Shown in pieces: positions 1 through 12,160 of a stretch of DNA of 64,000 bases (the stretch's first letter is position 1; every line of letters begins with the position of its first letter). The translations under genes and the position numbers were made by a program. The notes under the pieces were generated by a model that was not told the origin of the DNA, ran no database searches, and saw only the letters and a program-made list of their open reading frames with translations. This DNA is from Apostichopus japonicus (taxonomy: Eukaryota; Echinodermata; Holothuroidea; Aspidochirotida; Stichopodidae). The stretch spans positions 12,141,001-12,205,000 of the forward strand of contig NC_092575.1 of the NCBI RefSeq assembly GCF_037975245.1. Reading direction: 5' to 3'.

Positions 1-270
1 AATCCCCATGTAGAGCTATCCATCCCTATAGTTGGTAGGATCATCCCCATGTACAGCTATCCATCCCTTTAGTTGGTGCCCATAATCCCCATGTACAGCT
101 ATCAATCCCTATAGTTGGTGAGGATCATCCCCATATAGAGCTAACTATCCCTATAGTTGGTGACCATAATCCCCATGTAGAGCTATGCATCCCTATAGTT
201 GGTGAGGATCATCCCCATGTCTATCGTATCCAACCCTATATAGTTGGTGACGATCATCCCCATGTATCAA
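1..270. repeat. 42-bp minisatellite at the window edge
   Basis: About six and a half tandem units. The shared word ATCCCCATG begins at 2, 43, 85, 127 (ATCCCCATA here), 169, 211 and 256, giving a period of 41-45 bp. Each unit also contains GAGCTATCCATCCCTATAG-like and TAGTTGGTGA-like blocks. Spacers alternate between GAGGATC and CCATA types, hinting at an 84-bp higher-order unit. The array runs off the left edge, so its full length is unknown. It lies inside intron 2 of the Lim1-type gene. Confidence 0.93.
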
Positions 271-567
271 ATTTTCTCTCTTGAGGATGTCGGTCAGAAG
301 CAACATTACCACCACAATTTTACCTTTGCAATTCTCTGCAACTGTTTAAATTGATCAAGGTTTATCTCAGTCTTTTGCTGGCGTTATGTCTTTTCTTTCA
401 TATGTAAAATGTGCGTCGTAAAGCGTACGGTTACACGTGGCCACGCTGTATTTCTTTAAACCAACACGCTCAAACTCTGTGACCAACAAATTACACGCTA
501 TGCAATTCGAAATCCCACGCACGAAATTCGCCTATAACATTACTGTGATGAATAAGATAAAGCGATA

Positions 568-598
<31 letters not shown>

Positions 599-3529
599 GG
601 AGTATAATATCTAGCTACGATAAGAGGAAAAATATACACTTAATGTCAAAACTAATTAGATATATAGACCCGCAGATATATTCGTTACATATTTCACTGT
701 TCTTTGACACGATATCTCACAAGCGTAACATGTCTCACAGACTTTGAGGCAACATCAAAAAGGAAACACTTCGCGCGGATGTAACCCTGAATACAAACCA
801 TAACGGATAGTTATTCATTTTATTTATGTAGCTTTAATAGCAAATAATTCTAAATTAATATACAGTAATTGAAACTTTTAATTTTACTTTTTAGCTCACA
901 GAATAAACGGAATTAAATTCAAGCACCAGGCTATGTATATTTTCACGATCACGAAGTTACACATGTCGTGTTGCCTGTTCCTTTAAGTTGGTTTCAACCC
1001 GCTTGTTTTTTTCCTTCTCTCGCTTTCTAAAATTAAAATTTGCCTCTTCCCCTATTTGGCTTATGTTATTTGTGGTGAAGTTAAGGACCTCTGAAGACAA
1101 GAGCTTCACCCCCCTCGAGACCTGTACAAGTACCTTCCTAAATTTGATCAAAAGTATTATACAGGAAGTAATAGAATGAGTATATATATAAAAATAAAAA
1201 AAATATATAAAACCCGCTCCTTTTCTCTTTGGAAAGAAATGTTACATATATTAGTCTTATACTATACAACAATGCACAGAGGATATTTTACGAGACAACG
1301 CTGCCAAAGTTGACAAGAATATACCAATAAAATGTTGAAAGCCCGACGTCGGTCTCCGCCATTTTGGATTTTGATCATCGCCGATTGATTTACGTGATAG
1401 TCATAAATATGAATGGCATTTATTAATTTTATAGCACGAAAACAACGTTTGAAGAACAATACGAGTAATTCAGTGTGTCTATAAGATATAGTGACTTTAA
1501 CCTATGGTGTCGTTTCAAAATTATTGCCTTCATCTTTTTTTTTCTCTTTTCTTTTTTTTTTTGGAAGTGAAGTGTCATAAAAATATATTCGCACCGGTGG
1601 CTTTTCTGTGAGAATTTATGTTGAGAAGGGATTTTGCTAACTTTTTATTTTTGAGAGAAAAGGAAAGGATTTCGTTTTAAGCTTGTAAATGTTTGCTTTC
1701 AAAACGAGACCGTAAAAAAAAAATTGGACAAGGTAAGAAATGTGAAGGTTTTGTTTGTATCCATATAAACAGTGGAAGTTAACTGGGTAAGAAAAAAATC
1801 CATCAGGTAAGATAAAAAAAATCTATCAGGGAGGTATCGTAACAATAATGGTATATCCATCTATACGTTAGGCCATATGCATCAAAATTAAAATCACAGA
1901 GTACTTATATACTCCTATAAAATATAGTTTGGTCTTGGCGATATAGAGTGTGCGTTTAAGACCAGCGAACTTAATATAGATATCACGACCCAATCTTAAA
2001 AGTGATTGGGTCACCTCGGGACATTTACATGGACAACGATTTTGGCCACCAAAGGACGCCAAAAACGAATTTGGTTTATGATCTTTTGGAAACTATTTTA
2101 AATATTGTTAGCAATGTAAACAACCAGGCGTTTCACTTATTAAAAGACATAAAATGAAAGTTTTCTCGATGTAGAGCATGTGTTATATAAATAAATAAAT
2201 CAAGTTAGTGGCTGGATCTGTTCAATTGGATACTCGCGAGATCCAACTTTGTAACACTTTTAGAACTATAGATGGAAACATGAGAGAAATCAAAGTAATT
2301 CTTGATGGTTTTTTTCATAAAAGTTTCAATATTTCAGTAAGAGTAGAATATTGAAACGTAATGGCGTCACTTCATTTCAATGAAGGAAAATTAACGACGT
2401 TATCCTCTTGTGAAAGCTTTCACGAAACAAACGAATACCTTGTCAATGATAATTAGAACTAAGAATAAAAATTAAATCTTAAACAGCTGCCCTGGTAGAC
2501 CTTTTTCTAATCTAAGAGATCTAACTTTGAAGAGGGAAAAAATACATTTAATTGCCGCTAATTTTCAGTTTCAAATTTGATACCAGGGGTTTGTTTCAGG
2601 CCTTATCAAATAGGAGTCTGGGAGTTGGTATCCTACCCCAGAATTTTACTTTTGGTGTGTCAGAGTCCAAGAAATAGGAAAACTTGAAGTGCTAGTAAAG
2701 TTTCTACAAAATTTCCGGTTTTCAAGATATCCACCTTTTAAATATGCCAAAAGTCAGGAATGCTCGTGACGTCAGCTCCTCATTGGGTAGACCTAAAAGT
2801 TCATGATAATCAGTCGTTTAATAAAGTCTAATAAGTCAGGCAAAACATGTTCTTTTTAGCTTCATATTAATAAACAACAGAGTACCCTTTAGGATGACAC
2901 TCAGCGCCATTTGTAAAACATCATCAACATGTGATGTCATTTGAGGCCATAACAACTCTTTTAAGTTTTCCCTTTTCAATCTTGTGTTACTTCTGAGGAA
3001 CTGACCGAAGTGTCTGTGACGTATTAGACTTAATAGTCCAGTCACTTCTACTGATGGACCTCAGCTGTTTTAAGGGTCATTTTTCAAAACTTGAAAAAGT
3101 GTGGAATAGCATCATAACCCGGACTGGTGTGCAGTGTCTTTTAACGGTCTGCAACATATCAAAGTTAATTTAATTTTTGGCCTAATTTCATCGTTTAAGA
3201 TATCAATTGGATTATTGGCACATTTTTTATAGTACCTTTTACAATGTGGAAAACAGTGAACAGATAGGATGGAATGTGTCTTTAAAGGAGGCATAAAACC
3301 CAACCATCTTTCATGAACAACTTTCCCAAACAGCCAAAAAAGTCCAACGACTTGATCAAGTACAAAACATTTCTACATAGATAATGGCTTGGTTTTGTGT
3401 CGCCCGTAATAAATACAAATTGTTAAAAAATATCATATAAAAAGGAGTATATCCATGTCGTAAAACAAAATGAGAAATTAAATAAAAATAAAAAGAATGA
3501 ATGAATGAATGAAGGAAAGTGGAACTCAC
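271..3529 (-). other. Intron 2 (5' part) of the Lhx1/5-type gene
   Basis: On the minus strand this follows the exon 2 donor and runs to the left edge. I see no homeobox exon or other long open frame here, so the remaining exons lie outside the window. It holds a short (TA)n tract (566-598), T- and A-rich runs, and a copy of a dispersed repeat near 2830-3380. Confidence 0.75.
2830..3380. repeat. Dispersed repeat family R1, copy 1
   Basis: Blocks of this stretch recur, same orientation, at 41750-41900 (AACAACAGAGTA followed by CCTT...GGATGA), at 52900-53260 (AGTCCAGTCA, then a CAGCT...GGTCATT block, then CAACATATxAAA), and at 47570-47780 (TTAAAGGAGGCA...AACCATCTTT, CTTGATCAAGT). No open reading frame is conserved. 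It resembles an old, eroded interspersed repeat of several hundred bases; class unknown. Confidence 0.65.
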
Positions 3530-3729
3530 TGTGACATTTGCCGATATAATCGTCTTTACAAATAAATTGATTCTCGTCCACAATATAAAGTTCTTCTCCT
3601 GTTGAGAGTTGTTTCCTGCAAACCATACAGGTAAAACAATTTAAATGGAATACTTTATTCCTCGCTCTCCTGACAAGATCACTCGGCAGAATACCTTGAG
3701 AACAACCCGCACATTTCGTTCCATATCGT
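3530..3729 (-). CDS. Lhx1: LIM-homeobox protein Lhx1/5 (Lim1) exon 2: LIM domain 2
   Basis: This 200-base exon encodes residues 59-124 of the predicted protein plus the split codon 58. The second LIM zinc finger reads C64-x2-C67, H86-x2-C89, C92-x2-C95 and C115-x2-D118, the full set of eight zinc ligands. The start, [13 protein letters not shown], and the stretch [17 protein letters not shown] closely match the Lim1 class and differ clearly from Lhx3/4. The acceptor is TTTGCAG|A (exon base 1 at 3729), and the AG|A split codon restores the family-typical FFRRYGTKC junction. The donor is probably ACA|GTGAGT with last exon base 3530, leaving phase 1. LIM domains of this class bind cofactors such as LDB/CLIM and modulate the homeodomain, which is encoded beyond the left edge. 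Lhx1 and Lhx5 cannot be separated outside vertebrates from this sequence. Confidence 0.95.
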
Positions 3730-5290
3730 CTGCAAAGAGAACAAAAGAAATATATCATTATTTAGAAAAACACAAACAAACAATCGATTGATTGAATAAT
3801 TGATACATTCACTATATCAACATTTGTTTTAAGCTTGATCAGGAAAACTTTGCTTGGTTTAGTCAAAGTCCTTTTCTGATCGGATAATACTTTCGAAGAA
3901 AAGTTATCAAAAAAGGGGACTTTTACTTGGATATTAAACGTATGACTAGTGATTTTGGGAGAGGGGGCGGGGGGGGGGGATGGGGGGCTAAAAATTCTTC
4001 ACGCGGGGTAAGTGGGTGAATTATATACTTACATACTAATTTGTGGGTTAGAAATATAATTGTCCAAATTGGGACTGAGAAAACTATAGAAAAAAATAGA
4101 AAAACTATAATAACTTACTGATTTTTGTATTCAAAATAGGCTGAAGATGGTCAATAATATGTGTACCCATTGATTTAGATCAAATAATGGTCAGCATATT
4201 ATCCTTGATTTATACAAAGTGAATGTGTCTTATGTGAAGTTATTTTTAGCAATCTCTAGCAATTCTCTAGCAATTCCTCTAATTCATTTAGTGGTCAACC
4301 AGATATCGTTTTTTTTTAATTGTTTCATTCTATGGCAAGAATTGAATTACGACCAAAAAGTAAAAAACAACAAATCTTAGGTCACAAACAAAATGGCAAA
4401 ATCATGGATAGGTCGCAATATGTTTAAGTTTTGACTAAAATATCGGATATTTTATTATTATCATTATTATTTTGTTTTTTGCATTTAGCATTCGAACGAG
4501 AAAACACATTGAAATTGTAACGTGCGAACACATTATGGCAAGTTATACTGACATATACTACTGCATATACATCCATTCATTGCCTTAAAGTCTTCACCGT
4601 TAAGGAATAGACGCACCGATTCTCACTATGGGGTATCATATTTTAATACACTTCGACAAACTAAATTCCAATTGCTTTCAAAGGCTTCGCATTCTGTCTT
4701 ATATCTACAATCACTAGCTCAGTCCTCGAACGTATTCCGGTTAATTTGAACGAATCTCTAAAGATTTGGGAGAAATGTAGTCGTATCGTTTAAAAAGAGT
4801 ACAGCAATGCAAGTCCGTTATAATTGAAGTAAATAAGAGAAGACGTATTAGGCTGTGAGTATAGGCTACGCATAATATGATTTATCATAGGCTATGGAGA
4901 AGGTGTTAGTGCAAGTATCGAATAACCCTCTTCTCTTAAATTGTGGGAGTAAAAGTATAGTCAGCAGTTTGGTTTGGATTTACAAAGGGATCTGACAGGA
5001 TGACGCATCGCTGCTACGAGTCTAATGAATTATTCCAAATCAAACTAAGGAAATGTAGGAGTAAGAAATGAGAAGGAAAGAAAGAACAGATGAAAAGGAA
5101 GATGAAAAACAAAAAGAAGAAGAAGAAGCGTATGATAAGCAATGCGATAAGTGCGCAAATTGAGTGAAACCAAATTAAAGCATATTGGCAAATGTCAGTG
5201 TAAATTATTTGGCGTTCCTTGATGAGGCTTTATATTTCTAAGACTATATTGGGGGATATTATGTCAACAAATAACATGGGAACAGGTTGC

Positions 5291-5306
5291 AATATATATG
5301 TATATG

Positions 5307-5391
<85 letters not shown>

Positions 5392-5425
5392 ACTCTAATT
5401 TTTATCAATATATCAAGATATATCT

Positions 5426-5482
<57 letters not shown>

Positions 5483-5508
5483 TATAGATATATAGATAGA
5501 TAGATATA
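5291..5508. repeat. (TA)n microsatellite, two blocks
   Basis: Long uninterrupted TA dinucleotides in two blocks separated by about 45 bases of unique AT-rich sequence, ending in GATA-type units. Confidence 0.97.
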
Positions 5509-7443
5509 TTACATATTATTATTATTAATTAAACAAGAAGCGTGATTGCAAATGCAACATAAAAGGCTGTAAGGTTGTAAAGGGCACTTGAACTAGTATC
5601 CATACAGTTCGTTCATTATAGTGAAAGTTAAAAAGCCAATGAGTGAAAAAAGTCACTCTTTTGTCCACGAGTGTCCACGATGACCAGTATTTTTTCCACT
5701 ATAAATTCCACAATTCTCTTAGAGTGAAATCCCAGATATTTAGCGAATTTATCCTGTATAGTTATACTAAAGCTCTCGCTTGAGACTCGCTATGAGTGGA
5801 TTCTCACAAAATTCAGACTTGAGAGTGTATACTATGTATAGATGATTTCCAACTATATACCGGTACGTTTATGAGTACAACTATATCTGTATGAGGTCCC
5901 AGTACGGGTACTATGCTAGATTACAAGTACACGTATATATAGGGACTCACTCACAATAACTCTGCAGATCAATTCACCAAAGAAAAAAGAAACATTTCAA
6001 GCAAATTTCAAGACAATCTGCAGCTTTAACTTTTAAATCGAATTCGAAGCTGGTGGGTGGCAAACCAGCTCCATTAAATTCAATCTAGTCTATGTGGGCC
6101 AAAATGTCAGACAGATTTAAAATGTTGTAAGAAGATATTAGAAATGAAAATATTTATCGTGATGTACAGTGGCAAACCGAGTTAACTTTATTATATATAT
6201 GAATGTGATGAACTCGTTAGATAACTGACCTATAGTTTTTTTTTCCAACATTTTTCAAGAAGAAAATGTGGTTATCAAATATGAAACTAAAAAGTGGGAA
6301 ACCTTTTCGTTGCTCTATAAAATCACCTACAAGTCACAGTTTTGATTTATCTTTATAGAGAGACTGTTACTATTGGTCTAGTTAAGTCACGTGGTAATGA
6401 GGGTCAATCATTTGTAACCAATAAGAAGACCCATACATCGAGTTAATTCGATTGCTTGCGTGAGCTCGACCAAGCACAAAACGCCATTTTTTCAAGTTCG
6501 TTATTTTCTCTTAAAAATGTGGAAGTTATCAGAGCCTTTGACTTTGTTGTTGCTTTTGCAGTATATGTCACTTTAGTTTGTTTGTTTGTTTTTGTGACAT
6601 AATTGTTTATGTTTACGAAAAGGATGATATTATAGATGTTTTGAAGGAAAACAAATGTATGATTGATTCGTTGGAGCGGAGGGAACAACCGTCCGTATGG
6701 TCAATTATTAAAGTCTTTATCAATCAATTAAATGAAAATTGAAAAAATGTGTGAACGTGTTTACTATATAGCAACCTTTTGCACTTGGTCGGCAAGAAAT
6801 TGTTACCAACTCTAATATTTCATCCAATTACTATTTTTTTAAGTTATCAAGTATCAATGATTCCAATTTATAAAATATCAATCGATCTCAAGACACTTTT
6901 GCATACTAATTTTTATTAGGGCCCTTTTTATAATATTTTGTAAAAACTATTCATTTTATTATTATGTTTTTTTGGGGGGGGGGGCGTGGGTGGGCGGGGG
7001 AGCGTATGGATTGAATGCATGTAAAGTCAAACTACTGACATGCAATCGTTTTAAAATCTGAAAATAAAGACAGTTTAAAAATATAAATTTATACACTAAA
7101 TAGCTGCTTTAAAAATGCCGATGTTTACTCGAGACGGCGGATATCACGGAGTATTTGTTATGTGTATATTAGAACTCCATGGCGGTCGTGAAACTGTGAT
7201 ATGATGTAAGTTTGTTTACATGTAACGCCTGTTTTGTAAGTTACGATTTACTCTTTTTATAGCCCCATTTTATGACACTTTGATGTCAACAGCCCTACAC
7301 ATCATATTTCACGAATAACGAACTATATCGCAGGGATGGAAATAGGGTAACAGGGCACGCTGACTAGCCAAAAAAATACTATGGTGCTACAAGTATAGGC
7401 TACGATAGTATTCAACCAGGGTTTTGAGGTTTGGTCGTATAAA

Positions 7444-7446
<3 letters not shown>

Positions 7447-7539
<93 letters not shown>

Positions 7540-7550
7540 TATATATATAC
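7447..7550. repeat. (TA)n microsatellite
   Basis: Almost pure TA dinucleotides for about 100 bases, one interruption near 7536. It lies in intron 1. Confidence 0.97.
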
Positions 7551-8612
7551 ATACATACGGTAAGGGAAAATAAAATAATTTTCCAAAAAATGTCTCTGCT
7601 ATTGTTGTTTTAATTTTTTTGGTTTTGTTATATCTTTCGTATCATTTGGAAACGTTAAAAGTTGTCATAAAGAATGAATAGTCCCGCCAACGTATTGCAC
7701 AGTCGAACAGGAACTACCGATATACTGTGACTTAAGCCCTATCGATAAATAATAGCCTATGAGAAGATCATTTGGAGACAATTCTTGGAAATAGTATGTT
7801 TGAATCTCAACTTATAGTACAAATGGTTCAATTTTCGAAACAGATTGCTCAAAAAGACACACATTGAGCAAAAGGGCTTTTTATTTTTGTTGGTGTTTTT
7901 GGTGCTTATCTGTAATGGTTAATTGCAACACATGATATTCAACAAAAAAATGCCAACCCTTTCATCGCATTTGTGTTTTTGTGTCAACTTCCAAATCCGA
8001 CACACAAATTCTTTCAAACAGTCATTGCAGTATAAATTTCGCTTTTTGAAACATTACATCACAATTCTAGCAATACAATCAATCTTAATCAAACTATAAA
8101 CTAAATATATTGAATCAGTTACTTGTGACTCTCTCAAACTTCATATTGTACCTGAAACTGCCGATGTTTGTTTTCTTAATTTCTACAATAATTTTTAATT
8201 AATTAGGGAGATGTTATAACCTGACCACAGCAGATCCTTGTTCCTCCTAACAATCGAGTTGACTCACTGAAATATACCCCGGACTCTGCACGAGTCAGCG
8301 GTGACTTGAGATACCGTTTATTTCAGTTTATTTTATTTTGTCGTTTTGAGAGAATTGCCACGAAGTGCGACAAGATCATTACCACAGGGTGATCCCTCGC
8401 ACTTCAGAACTTGAAAATTAGGTGGACCAATCAGGGCCCTTACAACTCCCCGGAACAAGTGATATGTCTTGACAAATATTGGCGTATATCTCTATTTACG
8501 AAGGCCTATAGGCCCACCTGTATAGAAAAATACACTCGAACAACACTAATTAAAGAAGAAGAAATACATATGAGTCTAAACGCAACCTGAACTTTTTAAC
8601 TGAACTATACTA

Positions 8613-8614
<2 letters not shown>

Positions 8615-8655
<41 letters not shown>
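8615..8655. repeat. (TA)n microsatellite
   Basis: About 40 bases of pure TA dinucleotide in intron 1. Confidence 0.96.
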
Positions 8656-8658
<3 letters not shown>

Positions 8659-9192
8659 AGTGTGAGTGGAGTACACACTGTACATGTTAAGTGAAGGGAA
8701 GTTATACCAAGCGAGAAAGTCGAATGAATATAACAAGATGACGCTGCATATTTTTCGGTTATGCTATTTTAGGAAATAACTCACAATTCCTGCGCTATGG
8801 AGACAAACAATGGGAACGAAAATAGATGTAAACAAACAACTCCCAGACAATGGCGAGTTGTGTAACTGTCTGTACTTTCAAATATCATCACTTCTTTGAA
8901 CAATAGAAAACACAATATGTCGTCGATATGGAGTGGTGGAGAATATCTTCTTTGAGAGCTCTACAACAATAATATCTACTATATATTTGTTCTATTTTGT
9001 TTGCGTGTGTGTGATTTAAATACTGACACTGTTTTGCACCGTTTGTCTTTTGTATCAGATATGTAGGTATTTTTGTTGTCTTCTCACAGTATTCTTGAAA
9101 TGTTCACAGACCGCTATATGAACCTACAAAATTAAAACACTCCATTCTATAACCGATCGAAAGACATGCACAACCACTCCCTCCCTCCCCCA

Positions 9193-9226
<34 letters not shown>
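9193..9226. repeat. (CT)n-(TA)n compound microsatellite
   Basis: About 13 CT dinucleotides followed by TA dinucleotides, running directly into a TGACGTCA octamer at 9227-9234. Confidence 0.95.
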
Positions 9227-9227
<1 letters not shown>

Positions 9228-10061
9228 GACGTCAAATTATATAGAAAATTTAGTAGTGCAGCAGCTTTTCGAGATTGGATTATCAAATCAAAAAAATCTA
9301 TACTATAGCACTTGTAACGTGGTGGTAATGTCTGGAATTTTCAATATGAAATTGATAATGAATAAGTTAAGAGTAACTAATACCAAAATAAATAATACAT
9401 TTCAGGTGTGTGGGAAGGAGGGGGGGGGGGGTCTTGGGGTATTGTTCATGATGAAGTGTAATCTTGTTTTCTTTTCTTTTTAATTAATTAAAACATTTTT
9501 TTTTAATTTACCAGATCCTTGGTAAAAACAAACAAAACCAGAAAAAACAAGTTATATGAATGTACTGAGTGATTTGTGACATTGCTATCCCACGTGATCC
9601 AGTTTAACCAATTCACAAATAATTGATCCACATGCATAACTAGACCTTATGGGCTTAAATATATATTGCCTGAGGACAAAAAGGGGAGGTTATTGATATC
9701 TGCAGACCCACGACATTGCGAGTATATATGGGATAAAGAATAACATCTATGCTAATTTTCATAATATAGGCATATACTTAAGGAAAGAAATGAAAAAGAA
9801 GCAAAGTACAATAGGGAAAGAGAGAAATTGGCCGGTTACTCAATCGTCCCCCTGGGCCTGGGGCCCTGCTTTTTTTGGGTTATTGCGAGCTTTAATGACA
9901 CCAACAGACCCAAATAAATTTCAGAAACACTCAGCTGTCACGTTTTATTTTGTTGTAGGTCCACTCTCAATTTTTTTAATATATTCCAATGGTTGAATTA
10001 TTCGATACATTCAAAACTTGATAAACAGGCAATATTCCAAAAAGTGATGAGAGATTCGACT

Positions 10062-10229
10062 CACGTGTTATGCAATTGATCTACACGGAGCTATAGCATA
10101 TACGTTTTAAACCTATGACGTCACGTAACGTCAACATGACGTCATCACGTGAATGGCGATATTTAAGGGATTTTCTGTTGACACGTTTCAGGCTGTAATA
10201 AAGTTCAAGCAGTATCCATTATGACGTCA
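10062..10229. promoter_or_regulatory. CRE/E-box cluster in intron 1 (candidate enhancer)
   Basis: Three perfect CRE palindromes TGACGTCA at 10116-10123, 10137-10144 and 10222-10229, plus two CACGTG E-boxes at 10062-10067 and 10146-10151, all within 170 bases. CREs bind CREB/ATF-type bZIP factors and CACGTG binds bHLH-zip factors (established knowledge). Enhancer function here is inferred only. The whole window is enriched for TGACGTCA, so the cluster may partly come from a repeat. Confidence 0.4.
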
Positions 10230-11849
10230 TTATGTAACCTATTGAATCTGAGAGAAACTTGTTCATATTTCTTTGTAAAAAAAAGGTTAAGGAAAGTACT
10301 TGTTTTCTTGCAAAAATTAACAAGAGGTATTATGTAAAGCAGGAGTAGGAAAATCAGTTGAATTAAACAGAAAAAATAGCTTTATTTTAATCCTGTATTA
10401 AATGATATATTTCTATTTATATCAGTCAGAAATTACGGAAGCATAAAATCCATCTTGTAAATGAATGTTGCCTTATTATCTGCCCCATCATTTTACTTGT
10501 GAAGTCTATAAGGGCTTAATGGAAGTTACTCTCTATACATATATTGAAATGGAAAGACAAATACGTTACATTTTGGTACAATGATTCGATTTTAACTACA
10601 GTCCTTTTGGAACAGTTTCATCCGATTTTAGCAAGCTACAAACGTTTCTATGTATATATATATTTTTTTCTATATCCTGCAGATGAATTATTTAAATTTC
10701 AGTGGAAAAATTTTGGTTCTGCAAAAATTCCAATGAAAATGTTGTCATTATTATTTTGGTCCATATTATTACTGCCCCTTCTCCCCGTCCTCTTTCCACC
10801 CTAATTAAGAACTATTTTCAGAAAAATAAAAACAAAGGAACAGACCCATTGGTAACCCAGTCTTAAAGGGAATAACAATTTTAACAATACCTACAAAAGC
10901 TATAACAAACAAAGGGAAAAAATTACTTGACAGAAGAAGAAAAGTTACGCAATACACACACCATGTTATAACTGTTAATGTCTACAGCCATTATTATTAA
11001 TGAACTGAATAATTAACAAATACTGGTTCAAATCACTATTAAATCTCCTCTATATAGATACATGTTTCAAGTATTCAATGCCAATGCCATCCATCCATTC
11101 ACCCATCAATCAATTGTACAATTTTCACATCATAAACACTTTTTTTTTCTAAATACTTCGCTCTCATCCTGTTTCCTGTTTTATTCTACTTTAGACGTCA
11201 AGAGTTATTGATGTGTAAATAAGCGTTTTACATATTTTTGAGTAATTTTGAAGAAAAGGTAATTCTGGGTATAACAATAGACACCACCTATATTACCTTT
11301 TGTTTTGAGGTAACATCCAATGATATATAAAATAGAAATATGGCTTGTAAGTTACCTAGAAGTAAGTTAATTTAATTATGATTTAGGCCTACTTCAAAAG
11401 AAAAGAATGACCCTACACCAAACAGTTGTTTACAAAATGTCGCTTGGATGAATTGACAAAAAACAATGAACTAATGAGATGGGGGAAACCAAACCAACGA
11501 AACCTTCGAATTGTGCCTATACTATGTACGGAAAGCTTGTACTAATACTATCAGCTGTAACATACAGTAGCTATACAAGTTGTCACTCTATCTGCATGCT
11601 TTAAATTTCACTTTTTATGCATGTGTTTATTTCCATATAGAATCAAAACTAAAGGGATAGATTGTTATTTAAGTTACAGAGATATCCTACGTATTATGTT
11701 TACGGTTTTTCTGAAATAACAATAAAGAGGACAATTTTTCTTTAAAAATATGGACAGAACAAAACAGAAACAGAACTAATACTAGAAGGTTATATAGAAA
11801 GTTCATTATTATACCGTTATGTCAGCTTGATGGCTAATTGTTTCTTCAT

Positions 11850-11897
11850 GTATGTATGTATGTATGTATATATGTTATGTTATGTTATGTTATGTAT
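11850..11897. repeat. TATG / TTATG short tandem repeat
   Basis: About four TATG units, a short TA stretch, then about four TTATG units. Confidence 0.93.
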
Positions 11898-12099
11898 GAA
11901 TTTATGTTTGTTTGTTGAAACCAAAAATACGTTTCTTCCTAACTCTTTAGTTTTTTTAATGAAAAGCAAAAGTTGCATAAACAAACAACTTATAAATCGA
12001 TGTTCATGATGAATTGTAATAAATCAAAATTCAGTCATATTAACCAATATCAACTGCTAACTTTGTCTACAAATGCTTCCCAAATCACATCTATATTTC

Positions 12100-12160
12100 T
12101 ATATATATATATATATATCTATACATTTTTTTATTCATTTATTTATTTATTTATTTATTA
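12100..12160. repeat. (TA)n then (TTTA)n short tandem repeats
   Basis: A pure TA run of about 20 bases, then five or more TTTA units around 12135-12160. Confidence 0.9.

Noticed and set aside
1-270. CRISPR array
   Set aside because: The units are contiguous minisatellite copies without unique spacers, and the window is eukaryotic.
5298-5495. Tyr-Ile repeat open frames over (TA)n arrays (also 7323-7586, 38000-38200, 55617-55874)
   Set aside because: Pure dinucleotide repeats always give such frames; no protein is implied.
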